Positions 1-11,278 of a DNA stretch of 64,000 bases are shown in pieces. Below the pieces are notes generated by a model that was given only the letters and a program-made list of their open reading frames with translations, did no database searches and was not told the DNA's origin. A program made the translations under genes and the position numbers. Source of the DNA: Siphonodentalium dalli (taxonomy: Eukaryota; Mollusca; Scaphopoda; Gadilida; Siphonodentaliidae); the NCBI GenBank assembly GCA_032622095.1, contig CP136063.1:211503982-211567981 (forward strand), read 5' to 3'. Every line of letters begins with the position of its first letter. Positions within the stretch are counted from its first letter, which is position 1.

Positions 1-531
1 AGCCCCCAAAGGCAGATAATTTTAACTACCAAAGGTATGTGAATTTTTAACTACCCACCACGTAGTAAAAATAACTTCCCAATACGAACGATGAATACGA
101 AATACCCAAAGTAGTAAAAGTTTACTACTTTTCGGGTTAATTTAGCAACTTTGAATTTAGTGTGAAGTGCACCCCTGAAGGGTGACTTAATACGCCCGTT
201 GTATAATGATACATCTGAACTAAAAGGGCACAGAGCCAATCCAAAATCAAACTTGTAGGGGGATATTTGGCGTCAAACAATTAAGTCCTTTAACTCAGGC
301 AACGTGTATCGGACCGACCCCTATGCCTACTTGACCTCTAGGTTCTTGTGATCAAATAGCATCGATCGAAAAGCGAGCAATAAAGTTATCATCTGGAAAC
401 CAAAAGTGTTGACCGACGGACGCACTGACATGCAGACTGCATACACACGCTGGCCATCCTATAATACCCGCTGCGGGCAGTAAAGCCCGGTGCGGGCGTC
501 AGTAAACCGCACATCGGGCCATAACAGTTAG
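1..531. other. Intergenic, no gene seen
   Basis: No coding or RNA gene is visible. Positions 463-520 hold several GCCCG/CGGGC words, and the stretch at 463-481 (ATAATACCCGCTGCGGGCA) is the reverse complement of a stretch near 3708-3727. Related GC-rich words recur at 3270-3310. These look like remnants of one dispersed repeat on both sides of the retrotransposon. Confidence 0.5.
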
Positions 532-1920
532 AAATTTCCATACCAGGAAATAACAAACTATCGCCCAATCAGTATCCTGCCATCGTTCTCTAAACTACTT
601 GAAAAAATTATGCAAAAACGATTAGTAGATTTTCTAAATGAACATGAAATTTTGTATAAACACCAATATGGATTTAGACCAAATCACTCAACATTTCATC
701 CGATTATGCACCTTTTAGACCATCTCGTTAAAAATAATGATAAACCGACACGGGATTCCACCTTAGCTGTATTTATTGATTTATCTAAAGCATTCGATAC
801 GATCGACCACGACATACTGATATCGAAACTTGACCACTATGGCATCAGGGGTGTAGCAATGTCATGGTTCCATAGTTACTTGAATGAGAGGAGGCAATAC
901 GTTGAATATAGTGGGAGTACTTCTCACCTTATGAATACTTCCTGTGGAGTCCCCCAAGGCTCTATTCTTGGGCCGATTATTTTTTTAATATACGTGAATG
1001 ATATGGTAAATTCTACAACAATGGACATTTTATCGTATGCAGATGACACTACACTATTCACAAGCGGTAAAGATGGCGAACTAGTACAAAGTTATGTCAA
1101 CAATGAATTAGCCAATGTATCCGATTGGTGCTGCTGTAATAAACTGTCAATTAATATTAATAAAAGCAATTATATGCTTTTACACCCCCAAAACAATGAC
1201 AACAAATGGAATACTTTGACAATAAAGCTAAATAACATTCAATTGAACCGGATATGGAATCTTGGGCGTGAATCATCGACACGATTTCTAGGTATCCACA
1301 TTGATGAAAACTTGACATTCAAAAAGCACATATCCATACTCTGCTCCAAAATATCACATGCAATCTATTGCATCAATAAGGTGAAAAACTTTTTCCCAAG
1401 TAAAGCATTGAAAACATTGTACTATGCACTGATTCAAAGCCACTTAGTTTATGGTATCCAAATATGGGGTCATGTCCCGGAAGTCAAGAAAGTATTCCTA
1501 TTACAAAAACAAGCATTGCGTATAATATGCAATAAGAAGTACAGAAGTCACACAGATCCACTCTTTAAAAAAGAGAAAATCTTGAAAATATATGACTTAC
1601 ACACTCTCAATTCGTCAATTTTCATGCATGACTGGTGTTATAATCGCCTGCCCGCGTCTTTTGGAATGATGTACAACAAACGAGCAAAATCAACACCTAG
1701 ACACCCGAATCCCGTACTATTAGAACTACCCAGAACTGACTGGTCAGGAAAACTACCCCACCACGCCTTCCCCACAACATGGAACAATATGGAAAAAGAT
1801 TATACATCTTGCCAAAGCAGGCACACATTGAAGAAGCGCTTACAGATAGCCATGCTGAGAAATTACCCAGAAAATGTACGATGTAAAAACAAAGGATGTC
1901 CCGACTGTGCTCTTAAATAA
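532..1920 (+). CDS. Non-LTR retrotransposon reverse transcriptase, partial
   Basis: This frame encodes the reverse transcriptase that copies LINE RNA into DNA at the nicked target site. It reads without stops from 532; the first ATG is at 610, but homology runs upstream of it (a NYRPIS motif before the ATG), so 610 is not a true start. Counting from that Met, the visible motifs are GFRPNHST at about residue 21, AVFIDLSKAFDTIDH at about 53, GVPQGSILGP at about 113 and the catalytic YADD at 143-146. A thumb region follows and the C-terminus is Cys-rich (CKNKGCPDC). The reverse-transcriptase catalytic core is intact, but the N-terminal endonuclease is absent, so the copy cannot be autonomous. 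The lack of stop codons over about 460 codons suggests a young insertion. Confidence 0.85.
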   Translation, partial: KFPYQEITNYRPISILPSFSKLLEKIMQKRLVDFLNEHEILYKHQYGFRPNHSTFHPIMHLLDHLVKNNDKPTRDSTLAVFIDLSKAFDTIDHDILISKLDHYGIRGVAMSWFHSYLNERRQYVEYSGSTSHLMNTSCGVPQGSILGPIIFLIYVNDMVNSTTMDILSYADDTTLFTSGKDGELVQSYVNNELANVSDWCCCNKLSININKSNYMLLHPQNNDNKWNTLTIKLNNIQLNRIWNLGRESSTRFLGIHIDENLTFKKHISILCSKISHAIYCINKVKNFFPSKALKTLYYALIQSHLVYGIQIWGHVPEVKKVFLLQKQALRIICNKKYRSHTDPLFKKEKILKIYDLHTLNSSIFMHDWCYNRLPASFGMMYNKRAKSTPRHPNPVLLELPRTDWSGKLPHHAFPTTWNNMEKDYTSCQSRHTLKKRLQIAMLRNYPENVRCKNKGCPDCALK

Positions 1921-2510
1921 TACGAACATTCATTGTATACTTCACACCGGTGTTCACACTATCGCATTCTCGTTCCTAAAAAATGCCCATATACTACCAT
2001 GCATCATAATACCGTACATCATTAGGATTTCTCTAACAATGACCCTATACCACTAGACATACATATAAACATTATATATTTGTACTGTTAATTTGAATTA
2101 TCCCTAAGCCTCACTCAACAAAAAGACTTTCCGGCGATCTATATAGATTCCTCTTATACAAATTAAATACTTTGTTCTTAAAATACCCATGGAACTGGAA
2201 TCGAAACTGTTCATATGTGTTAGAAAATATTAAAAGCTCAAAACATTATTATGGAGAGATAATGCATTATCGATCTTATAACTAGTCTGGATTGTCTCAC
2301 AACCACACCGATACTTGTTTGTGATATGCCGTAAATACTAAATACTATGTTCTAGATACTTTTATATGCGCATGTATATGATTATAGTCTGTACGTGTGC
2401 GTGGATATGAAATACAAGCCATCGATTCAATTATTTATAGTGATATAGGGGGTAGCAGGAAGACAGCCCGATAGGGCTAGGCTAACCCCCAACAATATAC
2501 AACATTACCT

Positions 2511-2844
2511 TTTATCACATAATTTGGCCATAAAAGCAGTTTCATAATTATCGGTAATAGACACGTTTAATATATCAGCGCGTGCGATGACGTCACGGCG
2601 TTCTTCAAATAACTTGCGATCGCTGTAGTTTATGATTGTTGTTTTCGATGAATATTTCGCGTTGCTTCGGGTTTATTTGATTATGTGATAAAAGGTATCT
2701 CACACTCGTCCTATTTTATACGTAATTTATCAACCTCGTCCTCTAAATTCTATTTGAGCCTCGGTAAACCTCGGCTCAAATCGAATTTAGTGAACTCGGT
2801 TGATAAATTCCGTATAAAATTGAAACTCATGTGAGATCCTCTAT
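2511..2844 (-). repeat. Palindromic MITE family A, copy 1
   Basis: A 334-bp non-coding repeat, also found at 17835-18166 and 19302-19632 in the opposite orientation. One end is TTTATCACATAATTTG and the other is ATAGAGGATCTCACATGAG (as read in copies 2 and 3). It contains an imperfect hairpin of about 60-bp arms built around GAGCCGAGG/CCTCGGCTC, with arm words ATTTTATACGG and CGTATAAAAT. It lies in the 3' part of the retrotransposon at 532-2899. No terminal transposase signature or target duplication was found, so the class is unknown. Confidence 0.75.
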
Positions 2845-2899
2845 TTATGTGTTACTTCCATTGTATTATTCATGTGTATATTGTAAATAAATTATCCTA

Positions 2900-3371
2900 T
2901 CCTACCAGGGCTAGTGTAATTAGTTAAAAGTAGTCAATTTAGAAGTTATACTAACCAATGGAAGACGTATATGATAGGCAATACATATTTATGCCGTGGC
3001 ATGAGTTTAGAGAAAATTCAGACATCAGTTCTCGAGAAAAATACAATCTTAGTCGAGCGCGCATTCGGAATGTCCGGGTAAATTTAAGTCAAAACTTTCA
3101 CTGCAGACACTTCTCGAGAATTTTTTTTGAAAACGTTAATTGAGCAGTCTATATGGGACACTCTATCCTTGACGTGTTTTAGTACTAAAAACCCCAAATC
3201 CCTATCCAATAACTCGAATAAAGTCATCTTTCCAAACATACCGTATACATCGATAAAGTAAAACGTAATGCGGGCAGGAGTAAACTCCGATGCGGGCAAA
3301 AATCATGCCCGCAATGGGTTTATGAATTACTCCAACATCTTGGAGTGTCTCATGCAATTGTCACTACCTTC
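2900..3371. other. Intergenic, no gene seen
   Basis: Only short open frames without recognisable motifs are present. Positions 3265-3320 carry repeated GCGGGC/GCCCGC words related to those at 463-520. Confidence 0.4.
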
Positions 3372-3596
3372 CTATTTAAATGCAGAAAATTCCAATGTGA
3401 ATGTAGATTTATAGTTTCCAAAAGTATCTGTATCAATGGAAAGTTGACAACGTTGTCCAAATGTACCACCATGCACGCACTCACCTTGGAGCTGAAAACA
3501 CACAAAATTGAAACATGGAAGCTTGTTCTCACACTTCATCGAGCATTTCGTCACTTTATGGAGCTTTATTCGTCGAACATTTGTGTGAAGCTGTGT
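3372..3596 (-). pseudogene. Possible cysteine-rich (PAN/apple-like) exon fragment
   Basis: A minus-strand frame without stops contains a cysteine spacing C-x3-C-x5-C-x2-F (CSMKCENKLPCFNF), followed by a short stretch and two further cysteines (GECV, GQRC). This spacing resembles PAN/apple adhesion domains of extracellular proteins. The frame has no good start, no flanking exons were recognised, and the opposite strand is also open. It may be a decayed exon or chance. I do not assign a function. Confidence 0.2.
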
Positions 3597-4385
3597 TCAC
3601 CATGCACCTCGTGGATCCGGAGTTGTGTCCGAAGAAAAACAATTAATAAAAAAATTTCACTCAAAACAAACCACCTGTATACTCTTCACAACAGGGTTTA
3701 CTCAATATTTGCCCGCAGCGGGTATTATATGATGACCACCGTGTTACACAATACAATTGTTCATCGGGTGTACGCAAACTCCGTCGACCGGACCCAAATT
3801 CGAAGTTGTCTGAGACATTCTTATATGTAGAATTTGTATCAAATGTCATAGAGGTCTGTCAAATTTAAAAATATTATTATCATCCCCATCGTATATAACA
3901 CATAGTTCTGGCTAGACGGATATCGCTTTTAGTCCCGTGAATGCCATAGTTAGAAAATACCACCATCTTCTCAACCTGTCGTTTTCATAAAAGCGTTGTC
4001 GTGGTCGTGGATGATCTGTGTATAGTGTTTGGCATTTGCTTCATTTTCGTATTCGAATATTTGCGCTCACAACGACCGGCGATTATTTGGATAACAAATC
4101 ACAATGCCTATAATATTATCGAAAGCTATAGGCCGAAAACTAAGGCGGCCAAAACGTGTTTTGAACTTCGTTTTAATAATAGCGGCATTCTCATATCTAT
4201 ATTTGTATTTGCGAATGTCTGTCTGTGTTGTTGCTGTTGTATAGAAATACACGGGACCATCTATATGGCACCAAAAGGGTATATCAGGGGTAACTTTGCA
4301 CGAGGAAGATAATTGTGCGGGTTAGAATTTTCTAAGGTGACGCTGTTGTTATCATGGGCAAGAAAAGGGGGAGGGGCAGCAAAAC
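3597..4385. other. Intergenic, no gene seen
   Basis: Short overlapping frames exist on both strands without recognisable domains. A TGCCCGCAGCGGGTATTAT stretch at about 3709-3727 is the reverse complement of 463-481. Confidence 0.4.
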
Positions 4386-4389
4386 AATT

Positions 4390-4935
4390 TTTCTCCGACT
4401 TCCAACAAACTTATACATAATCATCTCCATGATATGAGGACTATGATGGTGTGGTTAAAGATGACAACAATTGGCACCGTTCGAATCAGGAGTGCATGGA
4501 AGGGGATATGGGCACCAAAATTGACAACAAATATTTCAGCTCCGATTTCCACCAAATTGAAAACATTCTTCTCCATGATACAAGGAATCTAATCAAGTGA
4601 TTTAAAAATGCCAAATTGGTGCCGTTTGGATGAGAGATGGGGATACTACATTTGTTTAGTCGCCGATTAACACTAAATTTATACATAATCATCGCCATGA
4701 TATAAGGAGTCTAGTGGTGTGGCTTAAATCTGTCAAAGGTGGCGTCATTCGAGTAGTGGTGCACCGAAGGGCAGAGGGGTTCCAAAATTGATAACTATAT
4801 TTTTTAGCGCTGATTTGTACCAAACTGTTACACATTATTCGCCATGATACAGAGAATCTAATCGTATGATTTAAAGGGGCCAAAATTGGTGCGGTTTGGG
4901 TTGAGATATTGGGGGGGGGGGGCTCCATTTGATAA
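4390..4935. repeat. Diverged tandem repeat, two alternating unit types
   Basis: Four related blocks centre on a CCATGATA word followed by a GAATCTAAT or GAGTCTAGT word and a TTTAAA or CTTAAA word, at about 4430, 4575, 4695 and 4845. Blocks 1 and 3 (GGTGTGGYTTAAA) resemble each other, as do blocks 2 and 4 (GTGATTTAAA, GTATGATTTAAA). The array is therefore a two-fold repeat of a composite unit of about 270 bp, ending in a run of G at 4911-4922. Confidence 0.6.
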
Positions 4936-5380
4936 GAATTTGCTTAGTCGCAGATCAATATAGATCCGATACTCCCGAAGGTACGTTACTCTGAATGTGT
5001 TATGATGTGGTTAGAAGTAACTAAATAAGTATAATTACGCTCCTTTCGTTTTTACACCAAATCTCGAATACGAGTTTTAAAAATTCTGATATTGGTGCAT
5101 AATAATGTGGGTTTTCCCTAAACTGAAATGCGTTCGTATCCATACAATGGCGGGAGATTGAGGCTGGGTATTGGCCTTCTATAGCCGTTCAAATTTTGTG
5201 CAAAAAGTGGGGTAGTGTTGTAAACGTGTGTCGAAAAGTTGAAAAAGTCATGGCTCGGATAGTCCTCCTATACATGGCAAAAGATGCCGGAAGGGTTGGT
5301 CTTCACGACCTTCATGCAGGTAAGAAATAAAAGAGTACAACAAATAAAGAGCGTGCCTTGTTCGTATATTCCTGATATGG

Positions 5381-5856
5381 TTAAAGGTACTCAACCCGTA
5401 AAGAGGGTCCCCATCTCAACAGATTCCAACAACAACAATCCGATCAGAGGGTCCTATATTACTATTTCTTTGGCTTTGGGGGTAAAAAATATTTGATTCG
5501 AGTCGAGGAACCCATCAAACAAAGCTCAGAGTTATTAGATATTGATTTTTCAAATTTGTTATGTTCTCGAGATGAGTACCAATAACTGCCGTAATCTGCT
5601 CTGGATGTGTACCTCAAATCTATTCAAACAGACAAGGATGAATAACTCTAAAATCAAGTGGTAATTTTAACGCAATTTTGACTGAGTTCTGGGCCAGATA
5701 GTATTCCCGATAATGAAAAATAATAGATTTATAAAATCGATATCTAACAAATCTGAGCATTGATGGGTGACTTCCTCGACTCGAATCAAATATTTTTGAC
5801 CCCCGAAGCCATTGAAATAGTAATTGAGAGGAGTTTTATCGGGTTGAGTACATTTA
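5381..5856. mobile_element. TTAA-flanked MITE, copy 1
   Basis: A 476-bp non-coding element. Its two ends are near-perfect inverted repeats that include TTAA: TTAAAGGTACTCAACCCG at the left and its complement, with one change, at the right. A second pair of inverted words (ATTTGATTCGAGTCGAGGAA and its complement) lies internally. Related copies are at 20265-20724 and 40231-40708. A TTAA target is typical of piggyBac-like transposases, but no transposase is present, so the assignment is inference. Confidence 0.8.
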
Positions 5857-6480
5857 ACATATATAGAGCGTCTGTCTCACGATGTGCGAACAATTTAAAA
5901 TAGCTGAGCTATTGCTATGACTTCGGCGAGTTATTTTCAGTGTACAAGAGAAATTAAAGTATTTTCAAGTTTAAGAAGATTCCCATCGAGTCCGTATCAT
6001 CGTCGAAACACAATAGCTTCAGGACGAAGCAAAACATTAAAAACCCACCTTCATATTCGAATGTGCCATGCAGTAAATGTCTCCAAAAGATTTCCTGCAA
6101 ATTTAAGATGGCGAACCGCAGACTTCAGAAGTTGGCTACAGTCAATGCAACACCATGCAATTGAGGATATAAGTTCTGCTGAATATATGTTTACAGCAAA
6201 TAACTAGAGTATTTTACTTGTTTGGAAAGAGCCCAGGATTTCATGTAAACAAACTATTAGCAGTGCTAGTTAGATATAGGTAATGATGTGCATCAGGCTC
6301 GTTATGTATGAAGAACAATTATGTCTGAAAGTTTCCACTGGTATATTAACATAATCTGGGCTCGTCGTCTTCATTATTTCCTCGATAGCGATTCACAGTG
6401 GTGGCGTACTTTGAATTTCCTCTCGATATATACGCCAGTATACTGATAGCTCGAGACTGTCGGAGACAAGCCTGAGTTTA
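5857..6480. other. Intergenic, no gene seen
   Basis: One open frame of 96 codons (5917-6207, plus) has no recognisable motif and no homology that I can see. Nothing else stands out. Confidence 0.4.
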
Positions 6481-6892
6481 GTGTGCCTGTCATTTGCAGA
6501 ACGAGGTCCTCAAGAGGGTGAATTTAGTGACGCTATCCCGCATAGCGGGCTAGCATCACCAAATCCACCCTCTGCATGACCTCATCTACTATGGGAGACA
6601 TCGACTCAGATTAAATTCCCAAAATGGTTAATATTGTTATGTACACCCATTGGGAACCTCGATTATGCAATGTGTCGTCTGCCAATTTGGGGATATAGAG
6701 AAACTAAAACCAAAAACGAAATAGAATCTGTGTGAAGAAAAAAATTTATATTAAAGAAACTTTCCAGAGAAGATGGGGCCTAAGCAGAATGAGGTCCCCA
6801 GAGGGCGAATTTGGTGATGCTAGCCCGCTATGCGGGATGGCATCACTAAATTCACCCTCTGTGGACCTCATTCTGCAAATGACAGGCACACT
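6481..6892. mobile_element. Foldback element with paired hairpins, family B
   Basis: The outer ends are inverted repeats of about 28 bp (GTGTGCCTGTCATTTGCAG at the left, complement at the right). Inside each end lies a hairpin of about 92 bp, at 6496-6587 and 6784-6876. Each is built from GAGGTC..AGAGGGTGAATTTAGTGA arms around an AGCCCGC/GCGGG centre. The middle, about 190 bp, contains GGGGATATAGA and AAGATGGGGCCTAAG words. The same unit recurs as a tandem array at 43786-44960 and once at about 47880-48240. It is non-coding and presumably non-autonomous. Confidence 0.75.
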
Positions 6893-7200
6893 ATTATCAG
6901 GCTTGGTCTGAGAGTCTCTTCAAATATACGTTTGTTTTCGTCGTCCCTAGCAACACGGACTGTCACGGAGTACAACAATGCCAATGTCTTATGGATTCTG
7001 GAGTGTTACCTAAACAACTGATCAGTTGTCATGGTTTGTGGATGAAAGTCATGTTCAGCCATATGGCAGTACTATGGTGGTTTTTTTAAATAAGGAATGT
7101 TTTCAAATTTACTGACAAAAGTGATCAAATTTTATTAGCGTATTGTTATGTTAGCTATGTTATACCGTAGTAATATAATTACAGCTATTGAACATTAACC
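6893..7200. other. Intergenic, no gene seen
   Basis: AT-rich sequence without a recognised gene or repeat. Confidence 0.4.
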
Positions 7201-7588
7201 CTTTACCCAACAGAACGGCCCTATGCCAATGCATTCTCTTATATATGCGAGTCGACCATAGGTCGCCTCGCATATATAAGAGAATGCATTGGCTTAACAC
7301 ATATTAAAATTGATAAAATTGTCAAAGAATGTAGAAAAAATTGTTAAAAAATGTAAGTATAATTTTTGTTAGGCCAATGCATTCTCTTATATATGCGAGG
7401 CGACATATGGTCGACTCGCATATATAAGAGAATGCATTGGCACAGGGCATAACCGTAACCATCACAATGTGGTCAATGAACCGGTTCCAATGATATCCAT
7501 ATTTATATGGTGTTATTGAGACAGACCGAAGATATTTTAGGCTGTTGAAGCTTTATTTGGCCGTTTTTGGCCGTTTTGTTGGGTAAAG
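7201..7588. mobile_element. TIR element with two nested hairpins
   Basis: The ends are 20-bp inverted repeats matching at 19 of 20 positions (CTTTACCCAACAGAACGGCC and the complement of 7569-7588). Inside are two almost perfect 69-bp hairpins, at 7225-7293 and 7373-7441, with arms GCCAATGCATTCTCTTATAT. The second hairpin is itself the reverse complement of the first, so 7225-7441 is also one long inverted repeat. No coding capacity and no clear target duplication were seen. Confidence 0.8.
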
Positions 7589-7880
7589 AGAAGGTAGCAC
7601 AATATCACCGCAGTGATAGCACGGTATATAATGTTATTTGATACTGTATCATGTTACAATACAATGCAACCAGTATGCTACTACGACAAACGACACTGCC
7701 CATTGGTATTACCACGTTAGTATCAACTGAAATATATACAGTAGAATAATCTAGTCTACAGTGACACAAAATACCATTGTACAATCGTGGTAGTACCATG
7801 GTGCGTTTTATATGGAGAGGAGACCTGATTTATTGACAAATCCAATCTTCGCCCAAGGTTGTAAAGCATTTAAGGCGATG

Positions 7881-8160
7881 TTAAAGGGGTACTGTACCCC
7901 AATTTCAATAAATTTCCAGTGACAATAGCGATCTAATATGAATATTATATTATAAAATAACTAATTTGAGTCGACGATGTCTACTGAAAACGTTCCGGTT
8001 AACAGGCTATCGTAAAAGTAAAATTGAATTATTTAATATAAATTCATTTATGGCTGGAGTCATAAAATGGAGAATTATGCCATTACGAGTTACCGTTCTT
8101 GAAATCGCATATGTTGCGTGTCTTTTATCGACGGCCATTCGCGAACATTATTGAGTTGCA
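7881..8160. mobile_element. Truncated MITE of the GGGGTACTGTAC family
   Basis: The left end (TTAAAGGGGTACTGTACCCC) and about 280 bp match 11279-11580 closely, including a GAGTCGACRATGTCTAC word and ATGGCTGGAGTCATAAAATG. The similarity stops at about 8160, so the right half is missing. Complete family members are at 11279-11932 and 31126-31720. Confidence 0.75.
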
Positions 8161-8639
8161 AATACCTAAATAAAGATGTGAAACGTGAGCGCTACCGCTT
8201 GGAGATAATTGAAGAAATAGTTGAAAAACTTCCAGGAGCTAACATATATTCTCTCGTTTTGATGTTACCCATAGATTTTTGGAGTGATGAAAGTTCGAAA
8301 GTATTGTCACTCAACGCACCAGGGACGGAATCAAATGCCTTTTTGAAGCCCAGATAGACGGTATCGACCGATTTATTTTCCTCTAAATTGGATGTTAGAT
8401 ATGGTAGACATTCAATTAATTGTGTTTTGCACGAACTTCTCTGTCTGAATCCATGCTGACATGGTGTAAGAATAGTATTTTGTTGCCATCACAGATTCAT
8501 TAACAAGCGATTCCAGAATCTTACATAAGACACAATTCTTCCGTGTCACAACATCAAAAGTGCCCGGGTTTTTTACTGGTGGAATATGATCTCTACGCGG
8601 GTGTTAAACAGAGTAGAAATTCATAGCATGATCAAGTTT
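8161..8639. other. Intergenic, no gene seen
   Basis: Short frames only; no recognised feature. Confidence 0.4.
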
Positions 8640-9930
8640 CGTCTAATCAGGCTAACATGTGTCTAAAAACCTTCTTAATAGTATACCAAACCAACCGACG
8701 AGTGTCCCAGTCCATAGAGCTGGCATCCCAAACTCAGCCAAATTGTGTCGCAAACCACCTAACAGGTATCCCTATCAACCCAACTGGGGTCCCACACCAT
8801 TCAAATCCTGTCAAAACCCGCCAAATGTGTGTTCCAAACCATGGTGTCCCAAACCACACGATGAGTGTCTCAAACCAACCATCAATTGAGTACCCCAACG
8901 TACCACCAATGGGTGTCCCATACCAATCAATGAGTGTCCATAATCATCCAGTAAGTGTCACAAGCCACAAGACGATTGCCTTCAACTGGTGTCTCAAACC
9001 ACCCCTGAATGTCCCGCTCCATACAATGAGTGTCACAAACTAGTGTAGAAAACTACCCATCGAATATCTCAAACCATCCAGCGAGTGTCCATGGTTTGGT
9101 AAACTCATTGGATGGTTTGGAACACTCATTTGATGGTCTGGAATACTCGATGGAGGGTGTGTACACTATATATGACAGTTAGTAGATGCTTTGTGACGCC
9201 TGTTGGATGGGTTGGGAACTCATACTAGTTTTATAGTTTGTGTCACCAGCTGGGTGGTTTGTGACACCCGTTGGATAGTTTGGGACACCAATTGGTTGGA
9301 TTTGGGACACTGATTTTGTCACTGATTGTGCCATTTGGGGCACAAGTTGAATCGATAGAGACGAAATTTGAGTGGTTTTGGACACCCGTTGTATGACAGG
9401 GCACTACCCAGATGGCTTGGGACACAAGATGTATGGCATGAAGTACATCATGGATGCCTATTTGTCATTCTTTCGGTGGTTTCTGACATCCAGACCCACT
9501 GTATGGTTTGGGACACTCTTTGTGTGGCTTTGGGCGTTCGTTGAATGGTTTGACAAACTCGGTGTGTGCACGTTGTATGGTTTGGAGCACTAATTGGATG
9601 GTTAGGGACATACATTTGGGTACTTTGAGATACCGGTTGGGTGGTTTGGGGCACAACATGTGTGGTTTGGAACACCAGTTGTATAGTTTGTGGCACTACC
9701 AGTGCGGTTTGGAACATTCATTGAATTGTTTGGGGCACTATAATCGGTGGATTGAGACATCATTTGGTGTTTGGGATGCATGATTTGGGGTACTATATGT
9801 GTGGGTTGGATACTATTGGCATATGGTTGTAGGCACTATACCTGGCTGGTTAAGGAAACTCTATGGTTGGGTTGCATAGGACACTCTTTCGGAAGGTTGG
9901 GACAATATTTGGATTCGATATGTGAAGATT
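8640..9930. repeat. Minisatellite whose polarity flips near 9090
   Basis: A degenerate tandem repeat of roughly 20-30 bp. From 8640 to about 9085 the plus strand reads CCAAACCA..GAGTGTCCC. From about 9090 to 9930 it reads the complement (TGGTTTGGGACACTC). Because some units are multiples of three, several frames stay open and translate into repetitive Pro/Asn/Gln/Thr-rich strings. I regard these frames as by-products of the repeat, not genes. Confidence 0.8.
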
Positions 9931-11278
9931 TAGTGAAAAATAAACAAACACACTTCAATTGTTGACTTCCGATCGCAATTTTCGCCGTCATTTTGAAACA
10001 TTTTAAAACACTGAATTGACAAATCGTCGGGCTATGACTTAATATTATCGGATTAGGATTGTACATCATGTATGGTGGCACTACTATAGCCATTTACGCC
10101 TACTGTTTTCATATAAATGGAAAATATATCATGTTACTATCCTTCCGTTTGCCATTTTGTCCGCCATTTTGGATTTTTCATTTAAATTTTGCATGAACTG
10201 ACAGGCATAATTATGCCATGGCAAGAAGAATAATGCGTTTCTGATGCATTTTTCTGTCACATCTATAACATTGAAGTGAGCGGGTATAAACTCCAGAAAA
10301 ATGATCTGGGCTATCTTGACCACCATAATACCTGTTACATATATATGCACGGACATCTTTCAAAGTCTAAATAGTTTGAGCAAACATCATAACGAACAAA
10401 ACAAAAATGGATTAAATGCAATCCTGAGGGACCTTGTTTGCGGACTAAAAATCCAATTTTCACAATGTTTTTTTTTTTTTTTTACATTTGTTTACCTAAA
10501 TAATGACTTTCCATCAATGAAACACATCAAAATTTAGGATAAGTTATTTTGTGGTCATATTTTGAAGTCAGGAAACTCAACTCGGCGTTTGTAGTCGGCA
10601 GATTTGTTGACTAACAAGATTCCAATTTCACCATTTTTATTTTACACATCCTTGTCTTTTGACCAAAAAAAGAAACAAAATTATCATACAAGCCATAAAT
10701 AGTACTTATTTCAAAGAGCTGTAGAAAATGTTTCCCAAGACGCTTTTCACGTCGAAAACAGCTTATTATCTATTTGTTCTATGTTCACTTCAAAATGGAG
10801 TCTAAACAACGACTAGATGATATAGTGGCCTCCGTTTCGGAGCGAGTGTCAAGTTAGTCGGTTTTAGATTTATAGGGGGGTGACACGGTGTCATGTCAAC
10901 CATCTAGTTGATCAAATTCCGACATACATACCAAATTCCGACAATACCTTAGTTGAAATAAAAAAATATCATCTGAGTTAGCGTATACATAGAACACTTA
11001 TATGTAATATGCTCTCTGAATTCCAAGATGTCCTGTTAAGATTCAGACCTGTGATATTATATTGTTTGTTCAAAGTGCTAATTATCCTAATATTTATGAC
11101 ACATAGAACAAGGTGGCCATTCTAACGAATATTTTAGTTCAATGGTGTCATTTGAACTATTCATAGTTTAATTAAGTTCCAGTATGTCCTAAGTGCCAAA
11201 ATATGCACCCTACCTGCAGTATTCTTTAAAAAAACAGGATTACAATTAATTTATGAATTGTGATGATTATTTATTCTA
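9931..11278. other. Intergenic, no gene seen
   Basis: No gene was recognised. A poly-T run lies at about 10465-10481. The remainder is AT-rich, with only short frames. Confidence 0.4.

Larger units (their letters stand above)
532..2899 (+). mobile_element. 5'-truncated non-LTR retrotransposon (LINE)
   Basis: The element begins inside the reverse-transcriptase domain: the frame is open from 532, and the segment before it, including the endonuclease, is missing. Such 5' truncation is usual for target-primed reverse transcription. The coding frame ends at 1920 and is followed by AT-rich sequence with no further protein signal. The 3' end is placed near 2899, where an AATAAATT word is followed by a short ATCCT-type tail; this boundary is inferred. 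A 334-bp palindromic element (2511-2844) sits inside the 3' untranslated part, so it inserted later. The family is probably of the CR1/Jockey group, judged only from the style of the reverse-transcriptase motifs. Confidence 0.75.

Noticed and set aside
4450-4500. tRNA B-box-like GTTCGAATC words (also near 42290)
   Set aside because: No matching A box, cloverleaf or terminator in either orientation.
8657-9783. Proline/asparagine/glutamine-rich frames
   Set aside because: They translate a minisatellite whose unit is partly a multiple of three; open in several frames and both strands.
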